From NCBI RefSeq assembly GCF_016804325.1, contig NZ_CP043627.1, positions 4,043,001 to 4,107,000 on the forward strand: a stretch of DNA of 64,000 nucleotides, in the 5' to 3' direction. Positions 1 through 10,349 of this stretch are shown here, one piece after another (the stretch's first letter is position 1; the number at the start of each line of letters is the position of its first letter). This DNA comes from Methylobacterium aquaticum (lineage in GTDB: Bacteria > Pseudomonadota > Alphaproteobacteria > Rhizobiales > Beijerinckiaceae). The notes under the pieces were generated by a model that was not told the DNA's origin, did not search any database, and was given only the letters and a program-made list of their open reading frames with translations. The position numbers and the translations under genes are program-made.

Positions 1-1342
1 GCTCGTCGGCATTGTCGACCCGCAGGCTGAGCCGGTATTCCGACCGGGACGTGAACATGCGGTACGGCTCGCTGACCCCGTGGGTCACGAGATCGTCGAT
101 CATCACGCCGAGATAGGATTCGGCCCGGTCGAACACCGCGAGCTCGGCGGCGCCGGCGAGGCGGGCGGCGTTGAGCCCCGCCACCAGCCCCTGGCCGGCC
201 GCCTCCTCGTAGCCGGTGGTGCCGTTGATCTGTCCTGCCAGGAACAGGCCGGCGATGCGGCGGGTCTGGAGCGTGGGATCGAGTTCGCGCGGATCGACGT
301 AATCGTACTCGATCGCGTAGCCCGGGCGCAGGATCACCGCGCGCTCGCAGCCCGGCAGCAGGCGGACGATGCCGGCTTGCACCTCCTCGGGGAGGGAGGT
401 CGAGATGCCGTTCGGATAGACCGTCGGGTCGTCGAGGCCTTCCGGCTCGAGGAAGATCTGGTGGCCGTCGCGGTCACCGAAGCGGACCACCTTGTCCTCG
501 ATCGACGGGCAGTAGCGCGGTCCGCGGCTGGTGATGCCACCGGAATACATCGCCGAGCGATGCAGGTTGGCCCGGATCAGGTCGTGCGCCGCCTGGCCCG
601 TCCGCGTCACGCCGCACTCGATCTGGGGCGTGATGATGCGCTCGGTCAGGGTCGAGAACGGCACCGGCTCGTCGTCGGCCGCCTGCTTGTCGATCCCGTG
701 CCAGTCGATGGTACGGCCATCGAGACGCGGCGGCGTACCGGTCTTCAGACGGCCGAGGGCGAAGCCGTGGCGGTCGAGGGTCGCCGAGAGGCCGAGAGCC
801 GGCCCTTCACCCATGCGGCCGGCGGGGATCGTGACCTCGCCGATATGGATAAGCCCGCGCAGGAAGGTCCCGGTGGTGAGCACCACGGCTCGGCAGGGGA
901 GGGCGCGGCCATCGTCGAGCACGGCACCGGCGACCCGACCGTCGATGACGGTGAGGTCCGAGACCTCGCCTTCGACGATGGCGAGGTTCGGCGTCTCTTC
1001 GAGGAACGCCTGCACCGCCCGGGCATAGAGCTTGCGATCGGCCTGGGTGCGGGGTCCCCGCACGGCCGGTCCCTTGCGACGGTTGAGCAGCCGGAACTGG
1101 ATCCCGGCCCGGTCGGCGACCCGGCCCATCAGCCCATCCAGGGCATCGACCTCGCGCACGAGGTGACCTTTGCCGAGGCCGCCGATGGCAGGGTTGCAGG
1201 ACATCGCCCCGAGCGTATCGCGGCGGTGGGTGACCAGGGCGGTGCGGGCACCGTAACGCGCGGCGGCGGCGGCCGCTTCCGCACCCGCATGGCCGCCGCC
1301 GACGACGATGACGTCGTAGGTGGGAGAATCGTCAGAGAGCAT
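1..1342 (-). CDS. mnmG: MnmG (GidA), tRNA uridine-5-carboxymethylaminomethyl synthesis FAD protein, C-terminus outside window
   Basis: FAD-binding subunit of the MnmE-MnmG complex that installs the carboxymethylaminomethyl group on U34 of certain tRNAs in the cytoplasm. The minus-strand frame opens at an ATG at 1342 and shows the Rossmann FAD motif [12 protein letters not shown] at about residues 13-24, then [24 protein letters not shown] and later the [11 protein letters not shown] and YCPSIEDK blocks, all family hallmarks. About 447 residues are present; the family is usually near 620, so the C-terminal helical domain runs off the left edge. mnmE lies just upstream in the same orientation, and a parS-like site sits between them. 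In many alphaproteobacteria rsmG and parAB follow mnmG, which would place them just outside the window. Confidence 0.97.
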   Translation of the reverse strand, partial: MLSDDSPTYDVIVVGGGHAGAEAAAAAARYGARTALVTHRRDTLGAMSCNPAIGGLGKGHLVREVDALDGLMGRVADRAGIQFRLLNRRKGPAVRGPRTQADRKLYARAVQAFLEETPNLAIVEGEVSDLTVIDGRVAGAVLDDGRALPCRAVVLTTGTFLRGLIHIGEVTIPAGRMGEGPALGLSATLDRHGFALGRLKTGTPPRLDGRTIDWHGIDKQAADDEPVPFSTLTERIITPQIECGVTRTGQAAHDLIRANLHRSAMYSGGITSRGPRYCPSIEDKVVRFGDRDGHQIFLEPEGLDDPTVYPNGISTSLPEEVQAGIVRLLPGCERAVILRPGYAIEYDYVDPRELDPTLQTRRIAGLFLAGQINGTTGYEEAAGQGLVAGLNAARLAGAAELAVFDRAESYLGVMIDDLVTHGVSEPYRMFTSRSEYRLSLRVDNADE

Positions 1343-1397
1343 GAGGTGATTAGGGGACGCCCGATGGCGGCGTCAATCACGCTCTCGGATCCGCCCG

Positions 1398-1413
1398 CGT
1401 TTCACGTGAAAAC
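1398..1413. other. parS-like ParB-binding site
   Basis: The 16-mer CGTTTCACGTGAAAAC lies in the short mnmG/mnmE gap. It matches the bacterial parS consensus TGTTTCACGTGAAACA at 13 of 16 positions, including an uninterrupted GTTTCACGTGAAA core. parS sites are the centromere-like loading sites for ParB and usually lie near oriC and parAB. ParB binding here is an inference from sequence and position. Confidence 0.7.
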
Positions 1414-1429
1414 TCGAGCGCACCGCCGG

Positions 1430-2743
1430 TCATTTGCCGATGCAGAAGCTCGAGAACAGGCGATCCAGCATCTCTTCGACCCCGACGCGCCCGGCCACCT
1501 CGCCGAGGGCGCGGATAGCGAGGCGAAGATCCTCCGCCACCAATTCCGCCGGCAATTCGGCGCCCATTGCGACGACACGATCGAGGTGACGGAGGCAGCG
1601 TTCGAGGGCGAGCCGCTGCCTTTCGCGGGTGACCAGGGCGTCCCCACTGCCGAGAGACGCTTCGGCGCTGCGTTCGAGCGCGGCAAGGAGCCGGTCGAGG
1701 CCGTTGCCGGTCCGGGCCGAGACCGCGATTGTCCCATCGGGTACCGCTTCGGACAGATCGACCTTGGTGGCGACGACTAGGACCGGGACGGAGAGGGGAG
1801 GGGGCGCGTCACCCCCCGGCTCGCATAGCCACAGCACCAGATCGGCTTGATCGATGCGGCGACGGCTGCGGGCCACACCCTCGACCTCGATCGCATCGGT
1901 GCTGTCGCGCAGACCGGCCGTATCGACGAGAAGGACGGGCAGACCGCCGAGATCGCATCGCACCTCGATGGCGTCCCGCGTCGTACCGGGGATGTCCGAG
2001 ACGATCGCGACATCGCGGCGGGCCAGCGCATTCAGGAGCGTCGATTTGCCGGCATTGGGAGCACCGGCGAGAACGACCGTGAAACCGTCCCGCAGGCGCT
2101 CGCCCCGGCGGCCATCGGCGAGGGTGGCGCGGATCGCATCGCGCGCGTACGAGGCGGCAGAGCGAGCAGCCTCGGGCAAGGCCTCGTCGTCGACATCACC
2201 CTCGTCGGAGAAGTCGAGGGCGGCTTCCGTCGCGGCGAGTACGTCGAGAAGCGTGGCCCTCCAGCCCTCGACCGCTCGACCGAGGGCACCGTCGAGCTGG
2301 CGTACGGCCTGCCGCCGTTGCGCCTCGGTCTCGGCATCGATCAGGTCGGCCAAGCCTTCGACCGCGGTCAGATCCATGCGGCCGTTGAGGAAAGCCCGGC
2401 GCGTGAAGGCTCCGGCCTCCGCCGGCATCAGACCGGGCATGTCGCCGAGGCTGCGCAAGACCGCTGCGCGCACGGCCGGCCCACCATGGAGGTGGAGTTC
2501 CGCCATGTCCTCGCCGGTCGCAGTGCCCGGTCCGGGCAGCCAGGCAATTAGGGCATGATCGAGGAGATCTCCGGTCGCCGGCTCGCGCAGCATGCGCAAC
2601 GACAGGCGGCGTGCCGGTGGCAGGGGTGACCGGATCAGCGTGGAGAGCGCGCGGCCGGCCTGCGGCCCACTGATCCGCACGACGGCGACGGCGGTGCGGC
2701 CATAGCCGGTCGCGGGGGCGTAGATGGTATCGAGGGGCAGCAT
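1430..2743 (-). CDS. mnmE: MnmE (TrmE), tRNA modification GTPase
   Basis: GTPase partner of MnmG in U34 tRNA modification. The 437-residue protein has the N-terminal tetrahydrofolate-binding fold (from IYAPATGYGRTAVAVVRISG) and a central helical region. An inserted G domain follows, with P-loop GAPNAGKS at about residues 227-234, DIPGTTRD (G2), DTAG (G3) and TKVD (G4, a variant of NKxD). The protein ends in FCIGK, the invariant C-terminal Cys motif needed for modification. Length is normal for the family. It is transcribed leftward ahead of mnmG, with an 87-bp gap. The ATG at 2743 begins exactly at the conserved N-terminus. Confidence 0.98.
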   Translation of the reverse strand: MLPLDTIYAPATGYGRTAVAVVRISGPQAGRALSTLIRSPLPPARRLSLRMLREPATGDLLDHALIAWLPGPGTATGEDMAELHLHGGPAVRAAVLRSLGDMPGLMPAEAGAFTRRAFLNGRMDLTAVEGLADLIDAETEAQRRQAVRQLDGALGRAVEGWRATLLDVLAATEAALDFSDEGDVDDEALPEAARSAASYARDAIRATLADGRRGERLRDGFTVVLAGAPNAGKSTLLNALARRDVAIVSDIPGTTRDAIEVRCDLGGLPVLLVDTAGLRDSTDAIEVEGVARSRRRIDQADLVLWLCEPGGDAPPPLSVPVLVVATKVDLSEAVPDGTIAVSARTGNGLDRLLAALERSAEASLGSGDALVTRERQRLALERCLRHLDRVVAMGAELPAELVAEDLRLAIRALGEVAGRVGVEEMLDRLFSSFCIGK

Positions 2744-3527
2744 GGAGAGTTCGAAAGGCCGAGCCGAGTCGCGACGCCGGGATGGCGGCGCGAGCCGTGG
2801 CTAGCACGAAGCGACGGTCGTGCCGATGTGGCGAAGGCCGCAGACGACACCGTGACGACGGCAGTGCTTGCGGGCGGTCCAGGGAGGGGAGGGGTTCGGG
2901 ATGGCGGTTGGAACGGAGCCTGCCTGGGCTCGGCGCCGCCGGACGCCGATGCACGCCACGAGGGCGGCACAGCATACAGGGGTGAAGCGATGCCCGGAAC
3001 GGGCGCCCGTCCCCCTGTGTGACCTCGTCTTGGAGAGGGCAGACGATCGAAGTTCGTTCGTTCTCGCGGAGGCCCGAGCCATCGCCGGGCTTCCGGACCC
3101 GTCGCTCGATACTCCTTCGAGATGCATCCCGGAGCTTGGTCGGGCTGATCGATCCCGGATACCCTGCCGTGATCTTCTCGTTGTCCCGTGGCTGATCGAG
3201 ACCGACCCGGGATCCATCACCGCGAATCGGCTCGAAGATCGGGCGCGGAAACCGATCCATCCCCGCCGTATCCGGCGTCGTGAGCGGCGATGGTTCCAGG
3301 GTCTCGCTGCGCGCCCCCGGACGACCGGGCGAGTTTCGCTGAGCTTCCGGCTCACCCGCAAGGTTTCAGGATCAGCCCCACCGGCAGGAGAGACCGGCGC
3401 CGGGGACGAACCGACCTGTCGCAGACCACGAGGCAGGGCAGACACCTCGCGGGGTCCCCCAAACGGCGACGGCGCCCCTGTCGGGGCGCCGCGCGAAGAA
3501 GTTCGGAAATCCCGACCGGCGGTCGGA
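2744..3527. other. Intergenic region between mnmE and rho
   Basis: About 780 bp with no frame that looks like a gene: the open frames here are Arg/Ser-rich and resemble no family. It contains the rho terminator hairpin at its right end and, at its left end, presumably the mnmE promoter. Its base composition is slightly less G+C-rich than the flanking genes. I see no RNA gene. Confidence 0.55.
3470..3491 (-). terminator. Terminator-like hairpin downstream of rho
   Basis: Perfect 9-bp GC-only stem (CGGCGCCCC / GGGGCGCCG) with a TGTC loop, 37 bp past the rho stop on the minus strand. Only a short T stretch follows (TCGCCGTTT), so intrinsic termination may be weak. Confidence 0.6.
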
Positions 3528-4841
<1,314 letters not shown>

Positions 4842-5361
4842 GGGATATCGGGGTGCGGGGGCGAAGCGGGAGGCGTCATGTCAGGACAGGTCCGGCTGCC
4901 GCGGGGCGCGGCATCGAGCGGAAGCAACGGGGTGGCCTGAAGCGGGGCACCGGTCGCGAAGTCGTCGCCTGATTGTCCCGGAGGTCGCGAGGGGGAGCCG
5001 GAGGGCTCTGGATGCGACGTGACGTGACGATGGAGGAGGGAACGACTTTATGTAACGGGTCCTCGTCGTCGACTCAAGTCCCCGATGGGGAAAAGTGGGG
5101 AAAGGCGCGGTGCGGCGGCTCCGCAGGAGAAGGGGGCCCGGCACGAACGGGCCGGTTGTGCTCCAAGCAGGGCGAACTATCGGCGCAGTCGTCGCGTCGC
5201 CGCATTAACATTTGGAGGATCGAACCGCGATGCCCGCGTCTCGATCATCGGCCCGGGGCGCCCGTCCCAAGCATCTCCGGGCGACGATCGATGTAGGCCG
5301 GCAATACGGCACAGTATCCCCGTGACGGGCGCGAGGTGCGATGGAATCGGCGGAACGCGGA
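4842..5361. other. Intergenic region between rho and smr
   Basis: About 520 bp that would carry the rho promoter and leader on the minus strand. It includes a locally A/T-richer patch near 5040-5060 (ACTTTATGTAACG). No convincing gene, RNA or repeat was found. It is also the junction at which the rho-mnmE-mnmG block meets the smr-mltA-tim44 block. Confidence 0.5.
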
Positions 5362-5955
5362 TCAACGACGCCGCAGGCGGATATAGAGGGCGCCGCCGCC
5401 GCCATGATGATGGGCGGCCTCCTCGAACCCGACCACCAGGGCGCGCAGTTCGGGCAGGCGCAGCCAGTGCGGGACGCTGCGGCGCAGGACGCCGCGCTCG
5501 GCGTAAGGGTCGCCGCCGTTTCCGCCCTTGCCGGTCACGACCAGGACCACGGCGTGGCCCGACGCCCGGGAGCGGTGCAGGAAGCCGATCAGGGCCGCAT
5601 GGGCCTCGGCCTGTCGCATCCCGTGCAGGTCGATCGAGGCATCGACGCTGCGCGAGCCGCGGCGCAGGGCGGTGCGCACCCGCCGCTCGAGCGGTGCCAG
5701 GGGCGGCAGGGCCGGGGCGGGCGGAGGCGGAGCCGGAACGGCCGGAATCTTCTTCGCGGCGCCTCGCGGGGCCGGCCGGACAGGCCGAACCGGGACGGGC
5801 GGCGGCGCAGACGGCGGTTCCGGCGGTGGGGGAGGGGAGGGGATGGCGGGCACGGCCCGGCCCCGCAGGGGCGTGACCAGCCGGGCGATCTCGCCCCAGA
5901 GCCGGCTCTCCTCCGAGGTCAGGCGGCGCAGCCGGCGCGGACGGAACTCGGTCAC
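5362..5955 (-). CDS. smr: Smr-domain protein
   Basis: Small MutS-related (Smr) domain protein, a family with DNA or RNA nicking or binding activity; the physiological role in alphaproteobacteria is unclear. The protein is 197 residues from a GTG at 5955 that overlaps the mltA stop (GTGA). It has a basic N-terminus, a Pro/Ala-rich linker (about residues 45-95), then the Smr domain: IDLHGMRQAEAHAAL, VVLVVTGKGG, RGVLRRSVPHWLR and a C-terminal HHGGGGALYIRLRRR. The LHG and TGKG motifs are the family signature. The overlap and the usual alphaproteobacterial order smr-mltA-tim44 support the start choice and co-transcription. Confidence 0.92.
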   Translation of the reverse strand: MTEFRPRRLRRLTSEESRLWGEIARLVTPLRGRAVPAIPSPPPPPEPPSAPPPVPVRPVRPAPRGAAKKIPAVPAPPPPAPALPPLAPLERRVRTALRRGSRSVDASIDLHGMRQAEAHAALIGFLHRSRASGHAVVLVVTGKGGNGGDPYAERGVLRRSVPHWLRLPELRALVVGFEEAAHHHGGGGALYIRLRRR

Positions 5956-7172
5956 CGCGCGACTCCGGCGGGATTCTGCTTCGGCAGCAGCACCACGAAG
6001 CGCGTGGGATCGCGCAGCAGGCCGGCGGTCGCGCCCGCCTTGGCCCCGGTGCCGAGATAGAGGTCGCCGCGGGCGGGACCGAGGATCGCCGAGCCGGTAT
6101 CCTGCGCCACCACGAGACGACGCAGCGGCGTGCGACCGCCCTCCGGCTCCGGCAGCGTTCCGTCGAGCCAGAACGGCAGACCGTAGCGCCACAGGGTGGC
6201 ATCGACCGCGAGGCTGCGCCCGGCGGTCAGCGGCACCCCGGCCCCGCCGCGCGGGCCGGCCCCCTCAGGGATGCCGTCGTCGATGCGAAAGAAGATATAG
6301 GAGGCGTTGCGGCGGATCAGGTCGCGGGCGAAGCCTGGATTGTCCCGCAGCCAGCCGGTCCAGCGGTCGAGCGTCAGGCCCTCGAGCGGCAGGTGGCCAC
6401 CAGTGACGATGAGCCGGGCGACCGAGGTGTAGGGCCGGCCGTTGCGGCCGTCATAGGCCAGGCGCACGGAACGACCGTCGGGCAGGCGCACCCGCCCGGA
6501 GCCCTGGACCTGCAGCACCAGGAGGTCGACGGCGTCGCGCAGCCAGAGCAGCGGACGGGCCCTGGGCCCGAGCGCCCCGTCCTCGATCGCGGCCCGGTCC
6601 GGGTAGGGCAGGAACGCGTCGCCGTCGCGGCGCGCGGCGCGCAAGGCGGGGTCGAGGCCGGGCCGGGTCTCGCCGGGCTCCAGCGAGACGAGGTCGTCGG
6701 GGCGCGCGAGCGCCGGCACGGTGAAGTCCGGGGTCCGGACCGGCGAGCCGAAGAGTTCGGGCTCGAAATAGCCGGTGAGAAAGCCGGCCTCGCGCTCCGC
6801 CGCCGCGTCGCGGTTCGGCCGCAGGACGCGATAGGCGGAGAAATTCTGCTCGAAGAACGCCGTCGCGCCCTCGGGCGGCACGCCGGCTGCGGCGGCGCAG
6901 GGCGCGGAGAGGTCCTGGCGCGGCGCGTCGGGCGCCGCCTCGGCGAGGACCGGGCCGGCTTGGGCCGCGCAGGTCGCCCGGAAGGTCGCGAGGGCGGCCG
7001 CGAGGTCGTCGCCGGCAAAGCCCGTCAGGGCGCTGAAGGGGATGGGCTCGAGCGCGGCCTCGCCGACCCGCAAGGGGGCGGACTTCGCGCCAGCGGCGCC
7101 GCAGGCAAACAGCGCGGCAAGCAGCAGGGCGGCGGGACGGGCGGCGAGAAGGGGGCCGAGGGCCGGCGGCAT
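5952..7172 (-). CDS. mltA: MltA-family membrane-bound lytic murein transglycosylase A
   Basis: Cleaves the MurNAc-GlcNAc bond of peptidoglycan, forming 1,6-anhydro ends, in the periplasm. The 406-residue protein begins with a hydrophobic signal sequence (residues 8-30, with a Cys at 24 that could be a lipobox-like site, though the motif is poor). The MltA domain follows: FLTGYFEPEL, LLVLQVQGSGRVRLPDG and SYIFFRIDD. The C-terminal 3D domain has VVAQDTGSAILGPARGDLYLGTG, whose Asp residues are the conserved acid catalysts. Length is normal. It sits between tim44 and smr and overlaps smr by four bases. Confidence 0.95.
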   Translation of the reverse strand: MPPALGPLLAARPAALLLAALFACGAAGAKSAPLRVGEAALEPIPFSALTGFAGDDLAAALATFRATCAAQAGPVLAEAAPDAPRQDLSAPCAAAAGVPPEGATAFFEQNFSAYRVLRPNRDAAAEREAGFLTGYFEPELFGSPVRTPDFTVPALARPDDLVSLEPGETRPGLDPALRAARRDGDAFLPYPDRAAIEDGALGPRARPLLWLRDAVDLLVLQVQGSGRVRLPDGRSVRLAYDGRNGRPYTSVARLIVTGGHLPLEGLTLDRWTGWLRDNPGFARDLIRRNASYIFFRIDDGIPEGAGPRGGAGVPLTAGRSLAVDATLWRYGLPFWLDGTLPEPEGGRTPLRRLVVAQDTGSAILGPARGDLYLGTGAKAGATAGLLRDPTRFVVLLPKQNPAGVAR

Positions 7173-7308
7173 GGGCTTATCGGGCTCCGGCCCCGGATTG
7201 CTAGTGTGCTGTGTCTATCGCGAGTGCCGTCGGGGTGATGGATGATCCCGGCGGCGCGCCATTGTCGGCGAGGGCCGGCGGCCGATCAAGCCGCCGAACG
7301 GGGAAGCC

Positions 7309-8034
7309 CTACTGCCCGGCCTCGGTGGCGACGAGCTGCCAGTTCGGGTCGCGACTGCCGAGCGTGCGGGCGAAGGTCCAGACATCGGTCACGTCGACGA
7401 CCTTCTCGGGGCTGCCGTCGACCACCTGGCCCTGCGGCCCGCGGGTGGCGGTGATCAGCTTCGAGAGGTAGCGCACCGTGACCTGGGCGACGCGGTTGCG
7501 CACGTCGACCCCGACGATCTCGGCCCGGTCGATCGACACGAAGGTGGTCTCGACGGTCTGGCCGGCGCGCTCGCGGCCCTGGATCGCCCGCTCGAACCCG
7601 TCCGCGACCTCGCGCGACAGCAGGGTCTTGAGGGTCTTACGGTCGCCCTTGGCGAAAGCCGTGACGATGGTCTCGTAGGCCGACTTGGCGCCGTCGGTGA
7701 AGGCGCGGGGATCGAAACCCGGCTCCTGCTGGAGGATCAGGTCGAGGCCGCGGGCGGCGGGCGAGTTCGGCTCGACCACGCCCTTCCAGTTGCGCGGCAC
7801 CGCGGTCGCCACCGGCGCGGCGGCGGCGCCCCGCTCCGGGCCGGCGCCGGGCAGCCGCACGACGTTGTCGCCGTCGCGGGAGGCGGCCGGCGGCTCCTCG
7901 CGCCGCGCCAGCGGGTTGAAGGGCGGCCGCTCGCTCCCGGTCTTCTGGCCGAGGACCGAGCGCAGCTTCCAGATCACGAAGACCGCAAGCCCGAGGAAGA
8001 TGAGGGTCGTAAGGTCGAGGGAATCCTGCATCAT
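7309..8034 (-). CDS. Tim44/TimA-like membrane-associated protein
   Basis: Bacterial Tim44-domain protein, about 241 residues. It starts with MMQDSLDLTTLIF and a single membrane helix (about residues 8-25, LIFLGLAVFVIWKLRSVLG). A charged linker follows, then the Tim44-like domain, which begins around EPGFDPRAFTDGAKSAYETIVTAFAKGD and ends WQLVATEAG. The mitochondrial relative tethers Hsp70 to the import channel; the bacterial role is unsettled. The start is uncertain: a 12-base tandem duplication (AACGGATCGATG twice) creates Met codons at 8046, 8034 and 8031. I prefer 8034 or 8031, because the family usually begins just before the membrane helix. It is divergent from secB. Confidence 0.85.
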   Translation of the reverse strand: MMQDSLDLTTLIFLGLAVFVIWKLRSVLGQKTGSERPPFNPLARREEPPAASRDGDNVVRLPGAGPERGAAAAPVATAVPRNWKGVVEPNSPAARGLDLILQQEPGFDPRAFTDGAKSAYETIVTAFAKGDRKTLKTLLSREVADGFERAIQGRERAGQTVETTFVSIDRAEIVGVDVRNRVAQVTVRYLSKLITATRGPQGQVVDGSPEKVVDVTDVWTFARTLGSRDPNWQLVATEAGQ

Positions 8035-8465
8035 CGATCCGTTCATCGATCCGTTCTTGGCGGCTTCCTTGGCGGCTTCCCTGGCAGCGTCACGCGCAGC
8101 ATTCCTGACCGCCCCGGTACAGCTTGCGACATCTCCGGCACCGCGACGGCTTTGGCACCGGGACCGGGGCAAGGCAAGCGTCCGGCCGGCGCCGCCTCGC
8201 GGCCCATTCGGACGATATGGGGCCGGAGCCTCGCGGTATCCAGGCGCCTCCCGCGCGCGGAGGTGTTCGGGGTCATCCAGGGTAAGCCGGCCTGCCGTCG
8301 TGACCGGGTCGCTCGAGGCCGCCGCACGGGGGAGATGATCGGCACCTCTGCTTGTTCACGGGTTACGGGCATGATAGCCGCAACGCCGTCGTCGCGCGCG
8401 CCGTTTTTCGCGCCAGCGCACGTCGGCCCGTCGTTCACGTCCAGCCCTCGAAGGAACCCTCCGCC
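8035..8465. other. Divergent promoter region between tim44 and secB
   Basis: About 430 bp between two divergent genes, presumed to hold both promoters. Beside the tim44 start lies repetitive sequence (GCCGCCAAGGAAGCCGCCAAG on the minus strand). fxsA, sometimes found at this place in relatives, is not visible. No other feature is recognised. Confidence 0.5.
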
Positions 8466-8963
8466 ATGGCCGATTCCCCGGTCCCGAACGGTAACGGTGG
8501 CGCCGCGGCGCAGCCCGACGACCTCACCCCGACCCTCAACGCCCTGGCCCAGTACGCCAAGGACCTCTCCTTCGAGAACCCGAACGCGCCGCGCTCGCTG
8601 CAGCCGCAGCAGCAGGGCCCGCAGATCAACATCCAGGTCAACGTCAACGCCAAGCAGCTCGCCGAGGAAGACTTCGAGGTCGACCTGCGGCTCGAGGGCG
8701 ATGCCAAGATCGGCGCCGAGGTGCTGTTCGCGTTCGAGCTGACCTATTCGGGCATCTTCCGCCTGCGCAACATCCCGCAGGACCAGATGCACCCGGCGGT
8801 CATGATCGAGTGCCCGCGGCTGCTGTTCCCGTTCGCCCGCCAGATCATCGCCGACGCGGTGCGCAACGGCGGCTTCCCGCCGCTCTACATCGACCCGATC
8901 GACTTCGTCGGCCTCTACCGCCAGAAGGCCGCCGAGGCCCAGATGCAGGGCGGCAACGCGTAG
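8466..8963 (+). CDS. secB: SecB protein-export chaperone
   Basis: Tetrameric cytoplasmic chaperone that keeps precursor proteins unfolded and hands them to SecA. The 165-residue protein shows the SecB core: [73 protein letters not shown] and IDFVGLY. Length is normal for alphaproteobacteria. The ATG at 8466 is preferred over upstream in-frame codons because it begins the conserved region (MADSPVPN). It is divergent from tim44, and a GC-rich hairpin follows the stop. Confidence 0.98.
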   Translation: MADSPVPNGNGGAAAQPDDLTPTLNALAQYAKDLSFENPNAPRSLQPQQQGPQINIQVNVNAKQLAEEDFEVDLRLEGDAKIGAEVLFAFELTYSGIFRLRNIPQDQMHPAVMIECPRLLFPFARQIIADAVRNGGFPPLYIDPIDFVGLYRQKAAEAQMQGGNA

Positions 8964-8974
8964 GATCGGGCATG

Positions 8975-8998
8975 GCGCGGGCCGCCCCCGGCCCGCGC
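8975..8998 (+). terminator. Hairpin downstream of secB
   Basis: A 10-bp perfect stem (GCGCGGGCCG / CGGCCCGCGC) with a CCCC loop begins 12 bp after the secB stop. No strong T tract follows on the plus strand. Confidence 0.55.
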
Positions 8999-9011
8999 AT
9001 CCTTGAAAAAG

Positions 9012-9027
9012 TGTTTCACGGGAAACG
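9012..9027. other. Second parS-like site
   Basis: TGTTTCACGGGAAACG matches the parS consensus TGTTTCACGTGAAACA at 14 of 16 positions. One mismatch breaks the central CACGTG palindrome. It lies in the convergent secB/LysE-exporter gap and overlaps the hairpin at 9020-9039, so it may be only part of that hairpin. ParB binding is an inference. Confidence 0.5.
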
Positions 9028-9039
9028 CGGCCGTTTCCC
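9020..9039 (-). terminator. Terminator of the LysE-family exporter gene
   Basis: Perfect 8-bp stem (GGGAAACG / CGTTTCCC) with a CGGC loop directly after the minus-strand stop at 9040. A few bases later the minus strand has ACTTTTTC, which fits an intrinsic terminator. Confidence 0.6.
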
Positions 9040-9651
9040 TCAACCCGTCAGGGCCGGCACCAGGGACGCCACGAGCAGCCCCGCCATGGCGAGGTTGAAC
9101 AGCCGCAAGGCCCGCCGCGTCCGCAGCACCCGGGCGGTGCCGACGCCGATCAGCGTCCAGAAGCCCAGACACGGCAGGGCGACGAGCCCGAACAGGGTCG
9201 CGAGCAGCAGGGTCGCGGCGAGCGAGCCGCCCTCGGCCTGCGCCGTGTAGGTCGCGAGCGCGCCCGCGGCGATGATCCAGGCCTTCGGGTTCACCCACTG
9301 GAACAGGGCCGCCTGGAAGAATCCGAGCGGGCGCCCCGTGCCCACCTTCGCGCCCGGCCCGGCAGGCTCGGGATCGGAGGCGGCGATCTTCCAGGCGAGC
9401 CACAGCAGGTAGGCCGCCCCGACCCATTTCAGCACCGCGTGGACCCGCGGATCGGTGAGGAGCGGCAGGCCGGCGGTGCCCAGCACGATCAGCATCACGG
9501 GGAAACCCGCCGCGATCCCGAGCATGTGCGGCACGGTGCGGGCAAAACCGTAGGTCGCGCCGGAGGCCACCACCATGGTGTTGTTGGGGCCGGGCGTCGC
9601 CGACATCGCGACGGCGAACGCGCTCGCCGAGAGAAACCAGGTCCAGTCCAC
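9040..9651 (-). CDS. LysE/RhtB-family amino-acid exporter
   Basis: Inner-membrane exporter of the LysE superfamily, about 203 residues with five to six hydrophobic segments. The N-terminus carries the family signature AVAMSATPGPNNTMVVASGATYGF. A later block, GFFQAALFQWVNPKAWIIAAGALATY, matches the conserved WxNPK motif after the loop. Members export amino acids or small metabolites; the substrate cannot be read from sequence. The GTG at 9651 (DWTWFLSAS) is preferred over a GTG at 9690 because it starts right at the first membrane helix with GGAG upstream. It is convergent with secB and divergent from the EVE gene. Confidence 0.9.
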   Translation of the reverse strand: MDWTWFLSASAFAVAMSATPGPNNTMVVASGATYGFARTVPHMLGIAAGFPVMLIVLGTAGLPLLTDPRVHAVLKWVGAAYLLWLAWKIAASDPEPAGPGAKVGTGRPLGFFQAALFQWVNPKAWIIAAGALATYTAQAEGGSLAATLLLATLFGLVALPCLGFWTLIGVGTARVLRTRRALRLFNLAMAGLLVASLVPALTG

Positions 9652-9910
9652 GATCGATCCGCTCCGCGCCGCCCCCCGCGGCCTGCGCACGACGATACAT
9701 GATTCGCCCTCGCACCCGTCGCATCGCCTCCTGGAAACGAGGTGCTCCCCTGCTGTTCTGCCGGTCGTCAGGCTCTCATCGTCGTGCGGGCGCCCGCCTT
9801 CCGGCGAACCCTGGGTCAGGTGACCGCAGGACGGTCCGGGCCTTCCCCCTGGACTCCCGCCCCCGGATCGGGCGATGGGGGCTCGGTCGCGCGAGAGGGA
9901 CGAGAACGGG

Positions 9911-10324
9911 ATGGCGTACTGGCTCTACAAGTCCGAGCCCTCGGTCTGGTCGTGGGACGACCAGGTCGCCGCCGGCGATGCCGGGACGTACTGGAACGGG
10001 GTCCGCAACCACGTCGCCCGCAAGAACCTCGAGGCGATGCGGCTCGGCGAGCAAGGGTTCTTCTACCACTCGAACGAGGGCAAGGCGGTGGTCGGCATCG
10101 TCGAGGTGATCCGCACCTACTATCCCGACCATACCGACGAGAGCGGCCGCTTCGGCATGGTCGACCTGAAGGCAGTCCAGGCCCTGACCAGGCCCGTCAC
10201 CCTGGAGGCGATCAAGGCCGAATCGGCCCTGCGGGAGATGGTGCTGGTCAACAATTCGCGCCTGTCGGTGCAGCCGGTCAGCGAGGCGGAATGGGACCTG
10301 GTGCGCCGGATGGGCGGGCTTTAG
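9911..10324 (+). CDS. EVE-domain protein
   Basis: Small EVE-domain protein (137 residues) with the PUA-like fold, a family thought to bind modified nucleobases. It starts at the conserved MAYWLYKSEPSVWSWDDQ and continues with WNGVRNHVARKNLEAMRLGEQGFFYHS, where the last segment is typical EVE, and GIVEVIRTYYPD. It has the usual single-domain length. No restriction or defence gene is next to it, so the context gives no function. The ATG at 9911 is preferred to an upstream in-frame codon at 9875, which would add 12 unconserved residues. Confidence 0.93.
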   Translation: MAYWLYKSEPSVWSWDDQVAAGDAGTYWNGVRNHVARKNLEAMRLGEQGFFYHSNEGKAVVGIVEVIRTYYPDHTDESGRFGMVDLKAVQALTRPVTLEAIKAESALREMVLVNNSRLSVQPVSEAEWDLVRRMGGL

Positions 10325-10349
10325 ATGGGGCGCCGATGAGGGGCGGCGC

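Noticed and set aside
80..1780. Long plus-strand open frame across mnmG and part of mnmE
   Set aside because: It is antisense to two clearly recognised genes, and its Arg/Gly/Asp-rich product resembles no family.
2801..3445. Possible gene in the mnmE/rho gap
   Set aside because: Ser/Arg-rich product without hydrophobic core or motif, no ribosome site; treated as noncoding.
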